From the NCBI RefSeq assembly GCF_030010625.1, contig NZ_JASCXN010000048.1:1-40430 (forward strand): DNA of 40,430 bases, written 5' to 3'. How positions within the stretch are numbered: position 1 is the stretch's first letter; every line of letters begins with the position of its first letter. Under the pieces are notes generated by a model. It was given only the letters and a program-made list of their open reading frames with translations, was not told the origin of the DNA and ran no database searches. A program made the translations under genes and the position numbers. Below, one piece after another: positions 30,235 to 37,446 of the stretch. This DNA comes from Streptomyces sp. CC208A (GTDB taxonomy: Bacteria > Actinomycetota > Actinomycetes > Streptomycetales > Streptomycetaceae).

Positions 30235-30387
30235 TCAGACGCGCATGACGGCCACCGACGCGAGGGCGCCTGCCGCCCATGCGAGGAGCAGACCCTTCTC
30301 CTTGCTGAGGCCGTTCGCGTCGGCCCACCGCTTCGCGAGGGAACGCACGATCATTCCGGTCACCGCCGCTGCCGTATTCCTGGACAT
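30235..30387 (-). CDS. small membrane protein (50 aa)
   Basis: ATG at 30387 has AAAGGA 8 nt upstream. The product starts MSRNTAAAVTGMIVRSLAKR, contains a polar stretch WADANGLSKEKG and ends in one hydrophobic helix (LLLAWAAGALASVAVMRV). It is a probable single-pass or tail-anchored membrane peptide. It is transcribed toward the hairpin at 30164-30192, which could also end its message, and away from the MerR-like gene. No family is recognised; the ribosome binding site and helix support it as real. Confidence 0.65.
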   Translation of the reverse strand: MSRNTAAAVTGMIVRSLAKRWADANGLSKEKGLLLAWAAGALASVAVMRV

Positions 30388-30450
30388 GGACAGGTCCTTT
30401 CGAGAGGGAAGAGCAGCGCCCGAGTTGGCGCCGCGCACTCACAGAAGCAG

Positions 30451-30490
30451 TGCAAACCCGCTGGTGGCAACGGGGGTTGGACCGTTTGCA
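30451..30490. promoter_or_regulatory. inverted repeat between divergent genes (operator candidate)
   Basis: TGCAAAC (30451-30457) and GTTTGCA (30484-30490) are perfect inverted arms; between them CAAC-GGGG-GTTG (30468-30479) forms a second small palindrome. The site lies in the 172-nt gap between the small membrane protein and the MerR-like regulator, which may bind it. Confidence 0.5.
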
Positions 30491-30546
30491 AGTTAGAGCG
30501 GCCTGGAGTGGGAGTACTCGGCTCGCCCGGCCTGCCGCAGCGCCCC

Positions 30547-30552
30547 TACGCT
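30547..30552 (+). promoter_or_regulatory. -10 box TACGCT of a leaderless promoter
   Basis: TACGCT ends 7 nt before ATG 30560. There is no Shine-Dalgarno sequence before the ATG, so transcription probably begins at or next to the start codon. No clear -35 box is seen. Confidence 0.6.
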
Positions 30553-30559
30553 GCCCGGC

Positions 30560-31666
30560 ATGGCAGTCGAACCCCATGTCCTGCAGCGCGACGACCTCCT
30601 GCGCGCCGCCACATCCGCCGGCTTCAGCACCATGACCGCGAGGAAGCTGGAGAGCTTCCGCAGTAACGGCCTGATGCCCCATCCTGTCCGCGTCGGCAAC
30701 GACGGACGCCGCCCGGTCTGGGTCTACCCGCCGGGCAGCGACCACCAGCTGGTTCGGCTCCTGAGCTGGCGCGAGCACACAATGGACGCGGACGTGCTGC
30801 GGGTCGTGCTGTGGGTTGAGGGCTTCCCTCTTGACCTCGATTCCGTCCGTACCTCCGCGACCATCGTGGTGGACGACCTGTCGCACGAGCTGGAGCAGCT
30901 CCTTCAGACCGAGGCATCCCGCCAGGGCCTCGACCCGGTCGACGGCCAGGACGCGGTCGTGGGCGCCGTCGCCGCGACCATGGCCGCGATGCGGGGCAAG
31001 CGCGCTCTGCCCCGCCCGATCCGCGCCCCGGCCAGCGACCGGGCAACCGCTGTCGCGCACATGCTCCAGATCTTCGTCCTCGGCACCCGGCCGGACGTGA
31101 CGGAAGACGAGGCGGAGACGATCGAGAAGGTCCTCGGCGTCTCGCCGGGCAGACGGCAGCGGGTGGAAGGGGCCGAGCCCTGGCTGACCGGTCCGGCGAG
31201 CCTCGTCGTCGGTGCTGCCGACGTCGTGTCCCTGCCGCGGATGGCCGAAGCGCTCGCCGAAGCCACCGACGCCGAATGGGAGGAAGCCCGCTTGGCAGCC
31301 AGGCTGCTCTTCCTCCAGCTCCCCGTTGTCGCTCGCGCCGTTGCCGCCCAAACCGGCAAGGAGAACCTCGCGGGTTTCGGCGTATTCGCTGTTCTCGACA
31401 GCGAGCCACTCTTCGCCGTCCTTCTGCTCGCCTTCGCCCTGGGAGCGCGCCGGGCCGACTGGGCTGGCAACGTTGAGGACCTGACTGACTCGCTCACGCC
31501 CTGGCCCTCTCTCATCGGCGAGATGAAGCAGGTACTCGACATGCCGCAGCCCGTACTCGAACACAACCTCGCCGGCCATGGGTCCGAAATGCAGGCCAGC
31601 ACCGAGAAGATCATCCAGGCTCTCCTCGACGGCGAGCTGGACCCCGGCCCCCGCCCCGACCGCTAA
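30560..31666 (+). CDS. MerR-like helix-turn-helix regulator with large helical C-terminal domain (368 aa)
   Basis: The N-terminal 70 residues resemble a MerR-type winged helix: LQRDDLLRAATSAGFSTMTA, RKLESFRSNGLMPHPVRVGN, PVWVYPPGSDHQLVRLLSW. The remaining 290 residues form a helical domain with no recognised ligand site (VAATMAAMRGKRALPRPIRA, HMLQIFVLGTRPDVTEDEAE, EEARLAARLLFLQLPVVARA, LLLAFALGARRADWAG). The start ATG 30560 follows a -10 box by 7 nt, suggesting a leaderless transcript. The inverted repeat at 30451-30490 could be its own operator. It heads a row of independently expressed genes. Regulator call likely; inducer unknown. Confidence 0.75.
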   Translation: MAVEPHVLQRDDLLRAATSAGFSTMTARKLESFRSNGLMPHPVRVGNDGRRPVWVYPPGSDHQLVRLLSWREHTMDADVLRVVLWVEGFPLDLDSVRTSATIVVDDLSHELEQLLQTEASRQGLDPVDGQDAVVGAVAATMAAMRGKRALPRPIRAPASDRATAVAHMLQIFVLGTRPDVTEDEAETIEKVLGVSPGRRQRVEGAEPWLTGPASLVVGAADVVSLPRMAEALAEATDAEWEEARLAARLLFLQLPVVARAVAAQTGKENLAGFGVFAVLDSEPLFAVLLLAFALGARRADWAGNVEDLTDSLTPWPSLIGEMKQVLDMPQPVLEHNLAGHGSEMQASTEKIIQALLDGELDPGPRPDR

Positions 31667-31694
31667 CGCGAGAAGCGTCACGACCAGCGGACCG

Positions 31695-31700
31695 TAGGGT
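31695..31700 (+). promoter_or_regulatory. -10 box TAGGGT of a leaderless promoter
   Basis: TAGGGT ends 6 nt before ATG 31707, with no Shine-Dalgarno sequence between. Same geometry as at 30547, 32949 and 33877. Confidence 0.65.
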
Positions 31701-31706
31701 TCTCCT

Positions 31707-32867
31707 ATGAGTACGGTGCGTGCCCGGGTGTGGCGTTTCACGATCGAGAAGGGGAAGGCCGGCGCGGAGGCTGTCCAGGCCGTCGAGATCGGCCAGGGCC
31801 CGCTCCCTGTCTCCCTGGCCGCCATGGTCAACGCCAACGCCCTGGCCTGCGACCTGCGCAAAAAGGTCGACCAGCGAGTGCGCGACCACGAGATCAGCTT
31901 GCTGCTCAGCTACATCCTGGGTGACCAGGGCAAGGGACCGCTCGGAGTCGACTGCACCGCTCTCGACTCCAGCGCCCTCCACATCAAGCGCTTCGTAAGC
32001 GAGTGCACCGGGCTCGGCGTGATGAGCGCCGCCAGCACGGCCCTGTTCGACTGGACCCATAAGACCGGCGGCCTCAGCAGCTTCGACGTGCTGCCGGGAA
32101 AACTCCAAGGGGTCTACGCGAAGACCGGCGTGCGGCCGGATCTGCTGTACGACCTGGCCGACGGGCCGGTCGCCGGAGAGGCGCGGGGACGGCGTCGGGA
32201 CAGCTCGCTGATGTTCCCGGCGGGCAAGGGCACCCCGGAGCAGAGGAAGCGGCTGGAGAAGCTCGCCCAGTGGTCCGCCGCCCACGGCGATCACGCCTTC
32301 TTCATGAGCTGGGTCTGGCTCGGTCTGGGCGGGGTGTACGTCGATATCTTCCTGCCCGACGGCTCCGCGGCCTTGAAGGGCCTCAAGACCGACTGGATCG
32401 AGGTCCCCGGAGATCCCGAGCCGTGGGAGTTCCGCGTCCCGCCTCCCGACCGACGACGCGCAGTGGACCCGGCCCCGGACGAGGAACTCGTGGCGATGCT
32501 TCCCGGGGTCAGTGGTCAGGCAGCCACGAGGGAGGCCATCCGCCAGACTGGCCCGGCGGTGGAAGAGGCGATGACCCGGGCCTTCAAGCGCGAGGAGACC
32601 CAGCTTGGCACGCTCGCCGGTGTACCCGTGCGAGGACGCTGGATCCGCGGTGACCTCCTGGGCGAGGCCCGGCACGAAGTCCTGCTCGCAGTCCTGGGCG
32701 AGCGCATCGAACTGAACCGCCGTGCCCAGCGCGAACGACTGGCCAGTCTCACCGGAGACCGGCTCGACACCTACCTCGACGGCCGCCTGCTCACCGCCGT
32801 ACGACCGATCGACGGCCCCCGGCCGGGATGGGACCGGATCAGCGCAGAGCTGCTGGAACTGACCTAA
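31707..32867 (+). CDS. protein of unknown function (386 aa)
   Basis: A soluble alpha/beta protein with no family I recognise. Landmarks: MSTVRARVWRFTIEKGKAG, LACDLRKKVDQRVRDHEISL, LDSSALHIKRFVSECTG, TALFDWTHKTGGLSSFDVLP, FFMSWVWLGLGGVYVDIFLP and a helical C-terminus (LLAVLGERIELNRRAQRERL). Conserved-looking Trp, Asp and Lys residues could indicate an enzyme or nucleic-acid binder, but nothing is diagnostic. The ATG lies 6 nt after a TAGGGT box and is probably translated from a leaderless mRNA. A hairpin 9 nt after the stop probably terminates it, so it forms a single-gene unit. Confidence 0.75.
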   Translation: MSTVRARVWRFTIEKGKAGAEAVQAVEIGQGPLPVSLAAMVNANALACDLRKKVDQRVRDHEISLLLSYILGDQGKGPLGVDCTALDSSALHIKRFVSECTGLGVMSAASTALFDWTHKTGGLSSFDVLPGKLQGVYAKTGVRPDLLYDLADGPVAGEARGRRRDSSLMFPAGKGTPEQRKRLEKLAQWSAAHGDHAFFMSWVWLGLGGVYVDIFLPDGSAALKGLKTDWIEVPGDPEPWEFRVPPPDRRRAVDPAPDEELVAMLPGVSGQAATREAIRQTGPAVEEAMTRAFKREETQLGTLAGVPVRGRWIRGDLLGEARHEVLLAVLGERIELNRRAQRERLASLTGDRLDTYLDGRLLTAVRPIDGPRPGWDRISAELLELT

Positions 32868-32875
32868 GACCCGCC

Positions 32876-32902
32876 CGGCCGGCTCTGTCCGCAGGCCGGC
32901 CG
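32876..32902 (+). terminator. hairpin after the 31707 gene
   Basis: CGGCCGGC (32876-32883) pairs with GCCGGCCG (32895-32902) around an 11-nt loop, 9 nt after the stop codon. No T-run. Confidence 0.5.
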
Positions 32903-32948
32903 CACGACTCCGGTCCCTCCGGCTAGCCTGCTGGCCTCGGCACATCGC

Positions 32949-32954
32949 TACGCT
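32949..32954 (+). promoter_or_regulatory. -10 box TACGCT of a leaderless promoter
   Basis: TACGCT ends 6 nt before GTG 32961; the same hexamer serves the MerR-like gene. No Shine-Dalgarno sequence precedes the GTG. Confidence 0.65.
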
Positions 32955-32960
32955 GCAGCG

Positions 32961-33619
32961 GTGAACGTGCCCTCCTCGCTGCCCGGAGACCCCTCCGAGC
33001 TGCGCCTGCGTATCTCCTACACCGGCGACCTCACCGACATCCCCCAGGACGACACCCTGGAGCGGTGGGACGTGGAGATCCTCCACGAGGAGAGCAAAGT
33101 CGGCGCGATGACCTTCTACAGGGTGCACCTCGACCGGGGCGCGAACGCCTACCGGACAATGGAAGAGGCATCCGCCGAGCTCGACGAAACCGCCCAGGCC
33201 CTTCTCGACCCCGACACGGGCAACCTCACCGAGGACGCGAGCACGTCCTTGCCGTACGTGGGCTCTGCCCTACTCGTCATGGACAGGGTGACCCTGGACG
33301 AGCAGTGGCGCGGGCACGGCCTCGGCCCCATCCTCGCCACCGAGGCGATCCACCGTCTCATGGCTGGCTGCCGCGGCATCGTCTGTACGCCGGGCGTCAC
33401 CGACCTCACCAGCGACCGTTTGAGGAACAGGCGGAGTTCGACCGGGTGACCGCCAAGATCGCCCGAGGATGGGAACACATCGGCTTCCGCTCCTATCAAG
33501 GCACCGTCTACCTCCTCTCGCCGGCTTCGCTGGAGCTGGAGGAACAACGAGGGGCAATGAGAGGACGACTCGCCGAACTCGGCGCCGTGTGGCGCCATGC
33601 CCAAGCCCGCCACACGTGA
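32961..33619 (+). pseudogene. GNAT-like acetyltransferase-related gene with a frameshift near 33,416-33,421
   Basis: The first frame (32961-33449) encodes an N-terminal region (LRLRISYTGDLTDIPQDDTL, VGAMTFYRVHLDRGANAYRT) and then the GNAT-like core LVMDRVTLDEQWRGHGLGPI followed by LATEAIHRLMAGCRGIVCTP. In GNAT enzymes R/Q-x-x-G-x-G/A binds acetyl-CoA; here QWRGHGLG fits. After TSD the frame degrades to RLRNRRSSTG and stops. Another frame continues at 33416 with PFEEQAEFDRVTAKIARGWE, HIGFRSYQGTVYLLSP to a stop at 33619, which looks like the proper C-terminus. One lost base (or two gained) explains it. It is either a recent pseudogene or a sequencing error. Leaderless start at GTG 32961. Confidence 0.75.
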
Positions 33620-33876
33620 CCCTGACCTGGGACGTGGTGAAGCAGTGGACGGAGTCGTTCCACGGGCGTTCCTCGTCATCGAGCCAAGGTCCGTTCTGCG
33701 GCGGTGTCTCAGCGCACCCCCACCACCCCCGCAGCCCCCTTCGGGACAGCCCCGCTTAGGGGCCCGAGCACCGTGTTCGCTTCGTCCTAGTGCAGTGCCG
33801 CAAGCCGAGGCGGGCGCACGGTCGTGTTCGGCGCGGCAGAGTGTTCAGAATGGCCACCCCGGCGCCCCGGTCGTCC

Positions 33877-33882
33877 TAAGTT
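33877..33882 (+). promoter_or_regulatory. -10 box TAAGTT of a leaderless promoter
   Basis: TAAGTT ends 6 nt before ATG 33889. A GTG at 33883 directly abuts the box and would not be transcribed as a start. Confidence 0.6.
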
Positions 33883-33888
33883 GTGGGC

Positions 33889-34371
33889 ATGATTCCTGAT
33901 TTCGTGTCAGACCTCCGGCGGGCGGTCGGCCCCGAATTTCTGCTGTGGCTTCCCGGGGTGGTCGCGGTCGTCCGCGACGAGCAGCGGCGGGTGCTGCTGC
34001 AGCGTCGGTCCGCCGCCGGGCTGTGGACGCCGCTGAGCGGGATCGTGGAGCCGGGTGAGGCCCCGGCCGCCGCGGCGGCGCGGGAGGTCGAGGAGGAGAC
34101 CGGGGTGCGGATCGTGGTGGAGCGCCTGGCGGCAGTGACGCACTCCCCGCCGGTCACGCACGCCAACGGCCACAGGGCGCAGTACCTGGAGCTGGTCTTC
34201 GCCTGCCGCCCGGTCGGCACGGGGCAGGCGGCCCAGGTCTGCGACGACGAGTCGGTCGAGGTCAACTGGTTCGCGCTGGACGCGCTGCCGCCGATGAGCG
34301 ACCGGATGCGGGAGATCATCGCGACGGTCGAGAAGGACGAGGCAGCGGCCCATTTCGCCCCGGCGCCGTGA
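33889..34371 (+). CDS. Nudix hydrolase (160 aa)
   Basis: The Nudix box is intact: GIVEPGEAPAAAAAREVEEE then TGV (about residues 51-73), with Gly, Glu, Arg-Glu and Glu-Glu in the expected spacing for Mg binding. The start of the fold (FLLWLPGVVAVVRDEQRRVL, LLQRRSAAGLWTPLSG) is typical of NUDIX proteins acting on nucleoside diphosphate derivatives. The substrate cannot be predicted. ATG at 33889 is preferred because it is 6 nt from a -10 box and no ribosome binding site exists. It lies downstream of the frameshifted GNAT-like gene in a row of independently expressed genes. Confidence 0.92.
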   Translation: MIPDFVSDLRRAVGPEFLLWLPGVVAVVRDEQRRVLLQRRSAAGLWTPLSGIVEPGEAPAAAAAREVEEETGVRIVVERLAAVTHSPPVTHANGHRAQYLELVFACRPVGTGQAAQVCDDESVEVNWFALDALPPMSDRMREIIATVEKDEAAAHFAPAP

Positions 34372-34372
34372 C

Positions 34373-34391
34373 CGCGCGCCCTCCCCGCGCG
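34373..34391 (+). terminator. weak hairpin after the Nudix gene
   Basis: CGCGCG (34373-34378) pairs with CGCGCG (34386-34391) around a 7-nt loop, directly after the stop. Short stem without a T-run, so only a tentative terminator. Confidence 0.3.
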
Positions 34392-34431
34392 TAGGAGCCG
34401 GAGGCCAGCCTGCTCAATCGCGTGCCCGTTC

Positions 34432-34482
34432 TCCACCAGTTCGCCGGAGGCAGACAGGAAGGAACACGAAAGGACTGGTGGA
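34432..34482. repeat. 9-bp inverted repeat upstream of a DUF317 gene
   Basis: TCCACCAGT (34432-34440) and ACTGGTGGA (34474-34482) are perfect inverted arms 33 nt apart, in the non-coding region 64 nt before ATG 34547. It may be an operator or an mRNA structure. Confidence 0.45.
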
Positions 34483-34546
34483 CAGGCGGAAGGGATGTCA
34501 ACGTGGACCCCTTCCCGAAAGCACCAGGTCAGAGAGGTAATTGCCT

Positions 34547-34915
34547 ATGACCGTCGATGCTGCGAGGCCAGGCTTCTCCACCACCGTCGCAGACCTACGA
34601 CTGCGGACATGGCTGCTCGGCCGGGGACAGCCGATGGACGTCATCGACCTGTTCACCGACGCCGACTTCAAGGTCGTCGTCGACGACCGCGCCGATGTCC
34701 ACATCGCGTCGCGAGACGGCCGGCTCTACCTCGGCTTCTTCCCCGGCGGCCGGCCCGGGACCGACGCAGAGGGCTGGAAACTCGCGGTCACCGGCACCGC
34801 GGATGTACCCGGCTACTGCGTCTCCTTCCACCGGGAGACCCCCGCGGCCGTCGTCGCCGCGACCGTCAGCAGCGTGCTGGCCACGTCCACCCCCGCCGCC
34901 CCCTTCCCCACCTGA
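34547..34915 (+). CDS. single-domain DUF317-like protein (122 aa)
   Basis: The core reads DVIDLFTDADFKVVVDDRAD, VHIASRDGRLYLGFFPGGR, GYCVSFHRETPAAVVAATVS. It matches the strand-strand-helix layout of DUF317, with SRDGRLYLGFF in the place of the SPDxRxRxGW strand of the 27305 protein. The SPD signature itself is modified to SRD. ATG at 34547 has AGAGAGG 9 nt upstream; TTG 34541 is too close to that site. Function is unknown. It starts a three-gene rightward group with a small unknown and another DUF317 protein. Confidence 0.75.
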   Translation: MTVDAARPGFSTTVADLRLRTWLLGRGQPMDVIDLFTDADFKVVVDDRADVHIASRDGRLYLGFFPGGRPGTDAEGWKLAVTGTADVPGYCVSFHRETPAAVVAATVSSVLATSTPAAPFPT

Positions 34916-34927
34916 TAGGAACCGCTG

Positions 34928-35203
34928 TTGTCTTCCCCTCTCACCGCTCGCGATCTCATCGACCGGCTGTCCGCAGTCGACCCTGACACCCCAGTGCGCC
35001 TCGCCATCAACCCCCTTTTCCCGCTTCAGCACGGCATCGCCGACGTGATCGCTGTGAAGGACGCGCTCGGCCGCGTGACGGTCTACGTGACGGAGAACGG
35101 CGAGCAGCAGGGCCCCGTCCCGCCGGAGGTCACCGTCGCTGCCGGCTGGCACGAGCCCACCGAAGCACCCCGCCGCGCGCGCTCCGCCATCGCCGCGCAG
35201 TAA
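34928..35203 (+). CDS. small protein of unknown function (91 aa)
   Basis: TTG at 34928 follows TAGGAACC and begins 12 nt after the DUF317-like gene. The protein starts LTARDLIDRLSAVDPDTPVR with LAINPLFPLQ and two or three strands (IADVIAVKDALGRVTVYVTE). LxARDLIxRLSAVDPDTPV resembles uncharacterised short proteins that describe themselves only by this motif on plasmids and phages of actinobacteria. Basic C-terminus (PRRARSAIAAQ). Function is unknown. Confidence 0.7.
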   Translation: MSSPLTARDLIDRLSAVDPDTPVRLAINPLFPLQHGIADVIAVKDALGRVTVYVTENGEQQGPVPPEVTVAAGWHEPTEAPRRARSAIAAQ

Positions 35204-35222
35204 CCATCCGCACCCACTGCCT

Positions 35223-35235
35223 GGAGGCGCCCCTG
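35223..35235 (+). promoter_or_regulatory. ribosome binding site deciding a CTG start
   Basis: GGAGG (35223-35227) is 5 nt before CTG 35233. The first standard start, GTG 35281, would remove YWV of the conserved DUF317 N-terminus YWVRPRHLAG and has no ribosome binding site. Confidence 0.65.
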
Positions 35236-35958
35236 AACTCGCACCACCATTCCCTCTATCCCTCCCGTCCCGCCTACTGGGTGCGTCCGCGGCACCTTGC
35301 CGGCGACGACGACGAACTCGCCGATCGTGTGGCCGAGGGTCTCATGGAGGCCGGCTGGTCGACCTGGACAACGGCCCGCTCCACCCTTCTGTACCTGAGC
35401 CCCCGTGGACTCGCCGGCGCCGAGTGGGTGCGCGGCTCCCACGACTTCCTCCTCGGCGACCTCCAGGTCGCCTGGTACGTCTCCGCCCGCCCGCACCCGG
35501 CCAGCGCCGCGATGGAGTGGACCGCCTGCTTCACCACCGGCACGCCTCCCGAGGCCATCGCCGACTTCCTCCTGGCCACCGAGGCGCGCACCGACCCCGC
35601 CGTCAACTACGACGACTACAGTCGCGTCCTCGACGCCCTGTGCGCGCAGGGCTGGGCCCGGGACATCGACACCCCCGACACCCGTGCCTGGGATCCCGGC
35701 ATGTCGGCGGGATTCGCCTGGGCCGAGCTCCCCGAGATGATCCGCGACGGCGACCCGCGCCCCGGCCTGTCCGGGTGGCAGGCGTGGGCCGAGCCGGTGA
35801 TCGGCGACCCCTACCAGTGGACCGCAGTCTTCAGCGCGAGCGTCCCCCACGATCTGGTCTCGGCCTTCGCCGCGTCGCTCGCAGCGCCCACTCCGGTGCT
35901 GCGCCGCAACCCGCCCGAGAGCGCCGCCGACCGCCTCTCCGTGACGCCAGCAACCTGA
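35233..35958 (+). CDS. DUF317 (SPDY) protein with two repeats, probable CTG start (241 aa)
   Basis: YWVRPRHLAGDDDELADRVA corresponds to VYVSPRYLAGPDWCADAGF of the 27305 protein. The first repeat continues with LYLSPRGLAGAEWVRG, LQVAWYVSARPHPASAAMEW and TACFTTGTPPEAIADFLLA. The second repeat has LDALCAQGWARDIDTPDT, WQAWAEPVIGDPYQWTAVFS and SVPHDLVSAFAASLAAPTPV. The start is CTG 35233 (LNSHHHSLYPSRPAYWV), given the GGAGG 5 nt upstream and the paralogue comparison. Function is unknown. It is followed by a 20-bp bidirectional terminator. Confidence 0.85.
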   Translation: MNSHHHSLYPSRPAYWVRPRHLAGDDDELADRVAEGLMEAGWSTWTTARSTLLYLSPRGLAGAEWVRGSHDFLLGDLQVAWYVSARPHPASAAMEWTACFTTGTPPEAIADFLLATEARTDPAVNYDDYSRVLDALCAQGWARDIDTPDTRAWDPGMSAGFAWAELPEMIRDGDPRPGLSGWQAWAEPVIGDPYQWTAVFSASVPHDLVSAFAASLAAPTPVLRRNPPESAADRLSVTPAT

Positions 35959-36037
35959 CCCGCCGCCCGTGCTGGCAATCCGTTCTTCGCGTCCGCACCT
36001 GTCCTTGAACAGCCGCGGACGCTGCCCGACGGGAAAT

Positions 36038-36082
36038 GAAGACGGCCCCTGGGCTCCACATCGGAGCCCAGGGGCCGTCTTC
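36038..36082. terminator. bidirectional 20-bp hairpin terminator between convergent genes
   Basis: A perfect 20-bp stem (36038-36057 with 36063-36082) with a 5-nt loop lies between a rightward DUF317 gene (ends 35958) and a leftward lipoprotein gene (ends 36095). Its core is GACGGCCCCTGGGCTCC. It probably ends both transcripts. Confidence 0.92.
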
Positions 36083-36094
36083 GTGTGTGCTCGG

Positions 36095-36790
36095 TCAGCC
36101 GCGGGCCTTGTCGACCGCGCGGGCCAGATGGGTGTCGACGAGAGCGGGGGAGCCGGACACGACGACGAGAACGGAACCGGTGCGTACGGCGGTCTGCTTC
36201 ATCACGGTGTCGCGACCGCCGGCGGTGAAGGTGAGCAGCTGGCTCCAGGCTTCGTCGCCGAGGGCAGGCGCCGGGAGCTTCTGCGTCGTGACGGCTATCG
36301 GGGCGTCGCCGACGACGACCTGGTACACCGGGCAGCCGGTCATCGCCTCGAACACGGTCCTCGTGCCGGGGGCGAGCTTGGCGACGGTGTCGCTGTAGAG
36401 CTCCTCGGTCACCTCGGAGCCGGGGCCGCGGGTGTAGGAGAACGTGGCCTTCGCGCTGTTGGGGAAGTCCAGGTCCCCGCCGGCGGCGCCGTCGCCGCCG
36501 AGCTTCTCCAGGGCGGGGCAGCCGATGACGGTGACATCGTCGCGGTCGCCGCTGTCGGTCTTCGCCTGACGGGTGTAGCCCTGGCCGAGGTCGGACTCGT
36601 CCAGCAGCCGCCGGGAGAGAGCTGCCGAGGAGAGCGGAGCCTCGGCGGGTTTGGCCGCGGCAGCCGGCTTGCCCGCGGCGGCCGGCGCGGAATCGGAGAC
36701 AGCGGGGGAGGCGCTGCCCTTCGCACAGCCCGAAACGGCGAGGGCGGCAAGAGCGGCAAAGGACAGAGCGGCGGAGGCGCGACGGTGCAC
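36095..36790 (-). CDS. lipoprotein of unknown function (231 aa)
   Basis: A lipoprotein signal peptide (VHRRASAALSFAALAALAVS then GC) ends with the lipobox VSGC, so Cys at about residue 22 would be lipidated. A Ser/Ala/Pro-rich linker follows. The outer domain has LSRRLLDESDLGQGYTRQ, VTVIGCPALEKL, FSYTRGPGSEVTEELYSDT and GCPVYQVVVGDAPIAVTTQ. Its two cysteines may pair. This is a common Streptomyces sensor or binding-type lipoprotein layout, but the ligand is unknown. GTG at 36790 has AAGGA upstream. It lies alone, transcribed toward the shared terminator. Confidence 0.85.
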   Translation of the reverse strand: MHRRASAALSFAALAALAVSGCAKGSASPAVSDSAPAAAGKPAAAAKPAEAPLSSAALSRRLLDESDLGQGYTRQAKTDSGDRDDVTVIGCPALEKLGGDGAAGGDLDFPNSAKATFSYTRGPGSEVTEELYSDTVAKLAPGTRTVFEAMTGCPVYQVVVGDAPIAVTTQKLPAPALGDEAWSQLLTFTAGGRDTVMKQTAVRTGSVLVVVSGSPALVDTHLARAVDKARG

Positions 36791-36875
36791 AGGGATCCTT
36801 CGGTGGTCGGCTGGTCTGACGGCGCCGGACCCGAAACGGGTTCTCCTCCGGCGGTTCGGCGGGACGAGGACGGGA

Positions 36876-37241
36876 TTAGTGGCCGAGGTCTCGCAGGCCG
36901 TCGCCGTAGGTCTCGTGCCGGTGGGTGACCGGACCGCTGTGCCGGTCGTACCACGCGGTGTCGAGGCGGGGCTCGTGCTGCTCGTGGCCGGCGGGGCAAC
37001 GCAGCCACACCTCGTCACGGAGGCTGATCACGACCCAGCCGCGGTAGGAGCCGCACGTCCCGCACGCCCGGACGTCACCATCGACGACCAGCGGGTGGGG
37101 GTGCGTCATCATCAGCCCCTCCACCTCCTGGCGCACCACGGCCGGGGAATCGAGAGGGGGCTCGACGTGCGTGGCGCTCACAGCCTCAGACCACGTCCAG
37201 GCCCCTCGTTGCTGACGGGCCGCACGCCTGCGTCCAAACAC
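36876..37241 (-). CDS. zinc-ribbon-like protein of unknown function (121 aa)
   Basis: The centre carries CGTCGSYRGWVV followed by LRDEVWLRCPAGHEQHE, a Cys-x2-Cys then Cys-x3-His arrangement that could bind zinc. The rest is short and polar (TAWYDRHSGPVTHRHETYG). GTG at 37241 is preceded by AAAGGGGAAG; a second GTG at 37181 (VSATHVEPPL) is an alternative. It lies between the lipoprotein and relaxase genes on the same strand. No family is recognised; metal binding is inferred from the spacing. Confidence 0.65.
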   Translation of the reverse strand: MFGRRRAARQQRGAWTWSEAVSATHVEPPLDSPAVVRQEVEGLMMTHPHPLVVDGDVRACGTCGSYRGWVVISLRDEVWLRCPAGHEQHEPRLDTAWYDRHSGPVTHRHETYGDGLRDLGH

Positions 37242-37446
37242 GTCTTCCCCTTTCGACGGCTTCCATCGGACGGGGATCGTGCCTCGAACGACCGGGTGGC
37301 TTCAACTCTCGGATATGCCATTGTCATGTCGCGCTTCTTGGTCGGGGTGCTTATCGATCGGGACGTCGAAATGCTCGGGGCCCGGCCCGTGCACGGCCGG
37401 GAGGCCGGAGACCGCCGGACGCGGCACGTCGCGCTTGTCCGGCGTC

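Noticed and set aside
30098..31861. Minus-strand open frame of almost 590 codons opposite the MerR-like gene
   Set aside because: It crosses a strong terminator and a divergent control region, and its sequence has no domain.
37242..37446. Additional gene between the zinc-ribbon-like protein and relaxase
   Set aside because: The 205-nt gap has frames without ribosome binding sites; only a GC-rich inverted repeat (CCCGGCC and GGCCGGG near 37,385-37,410) that might terminate the relaxase message was seen.
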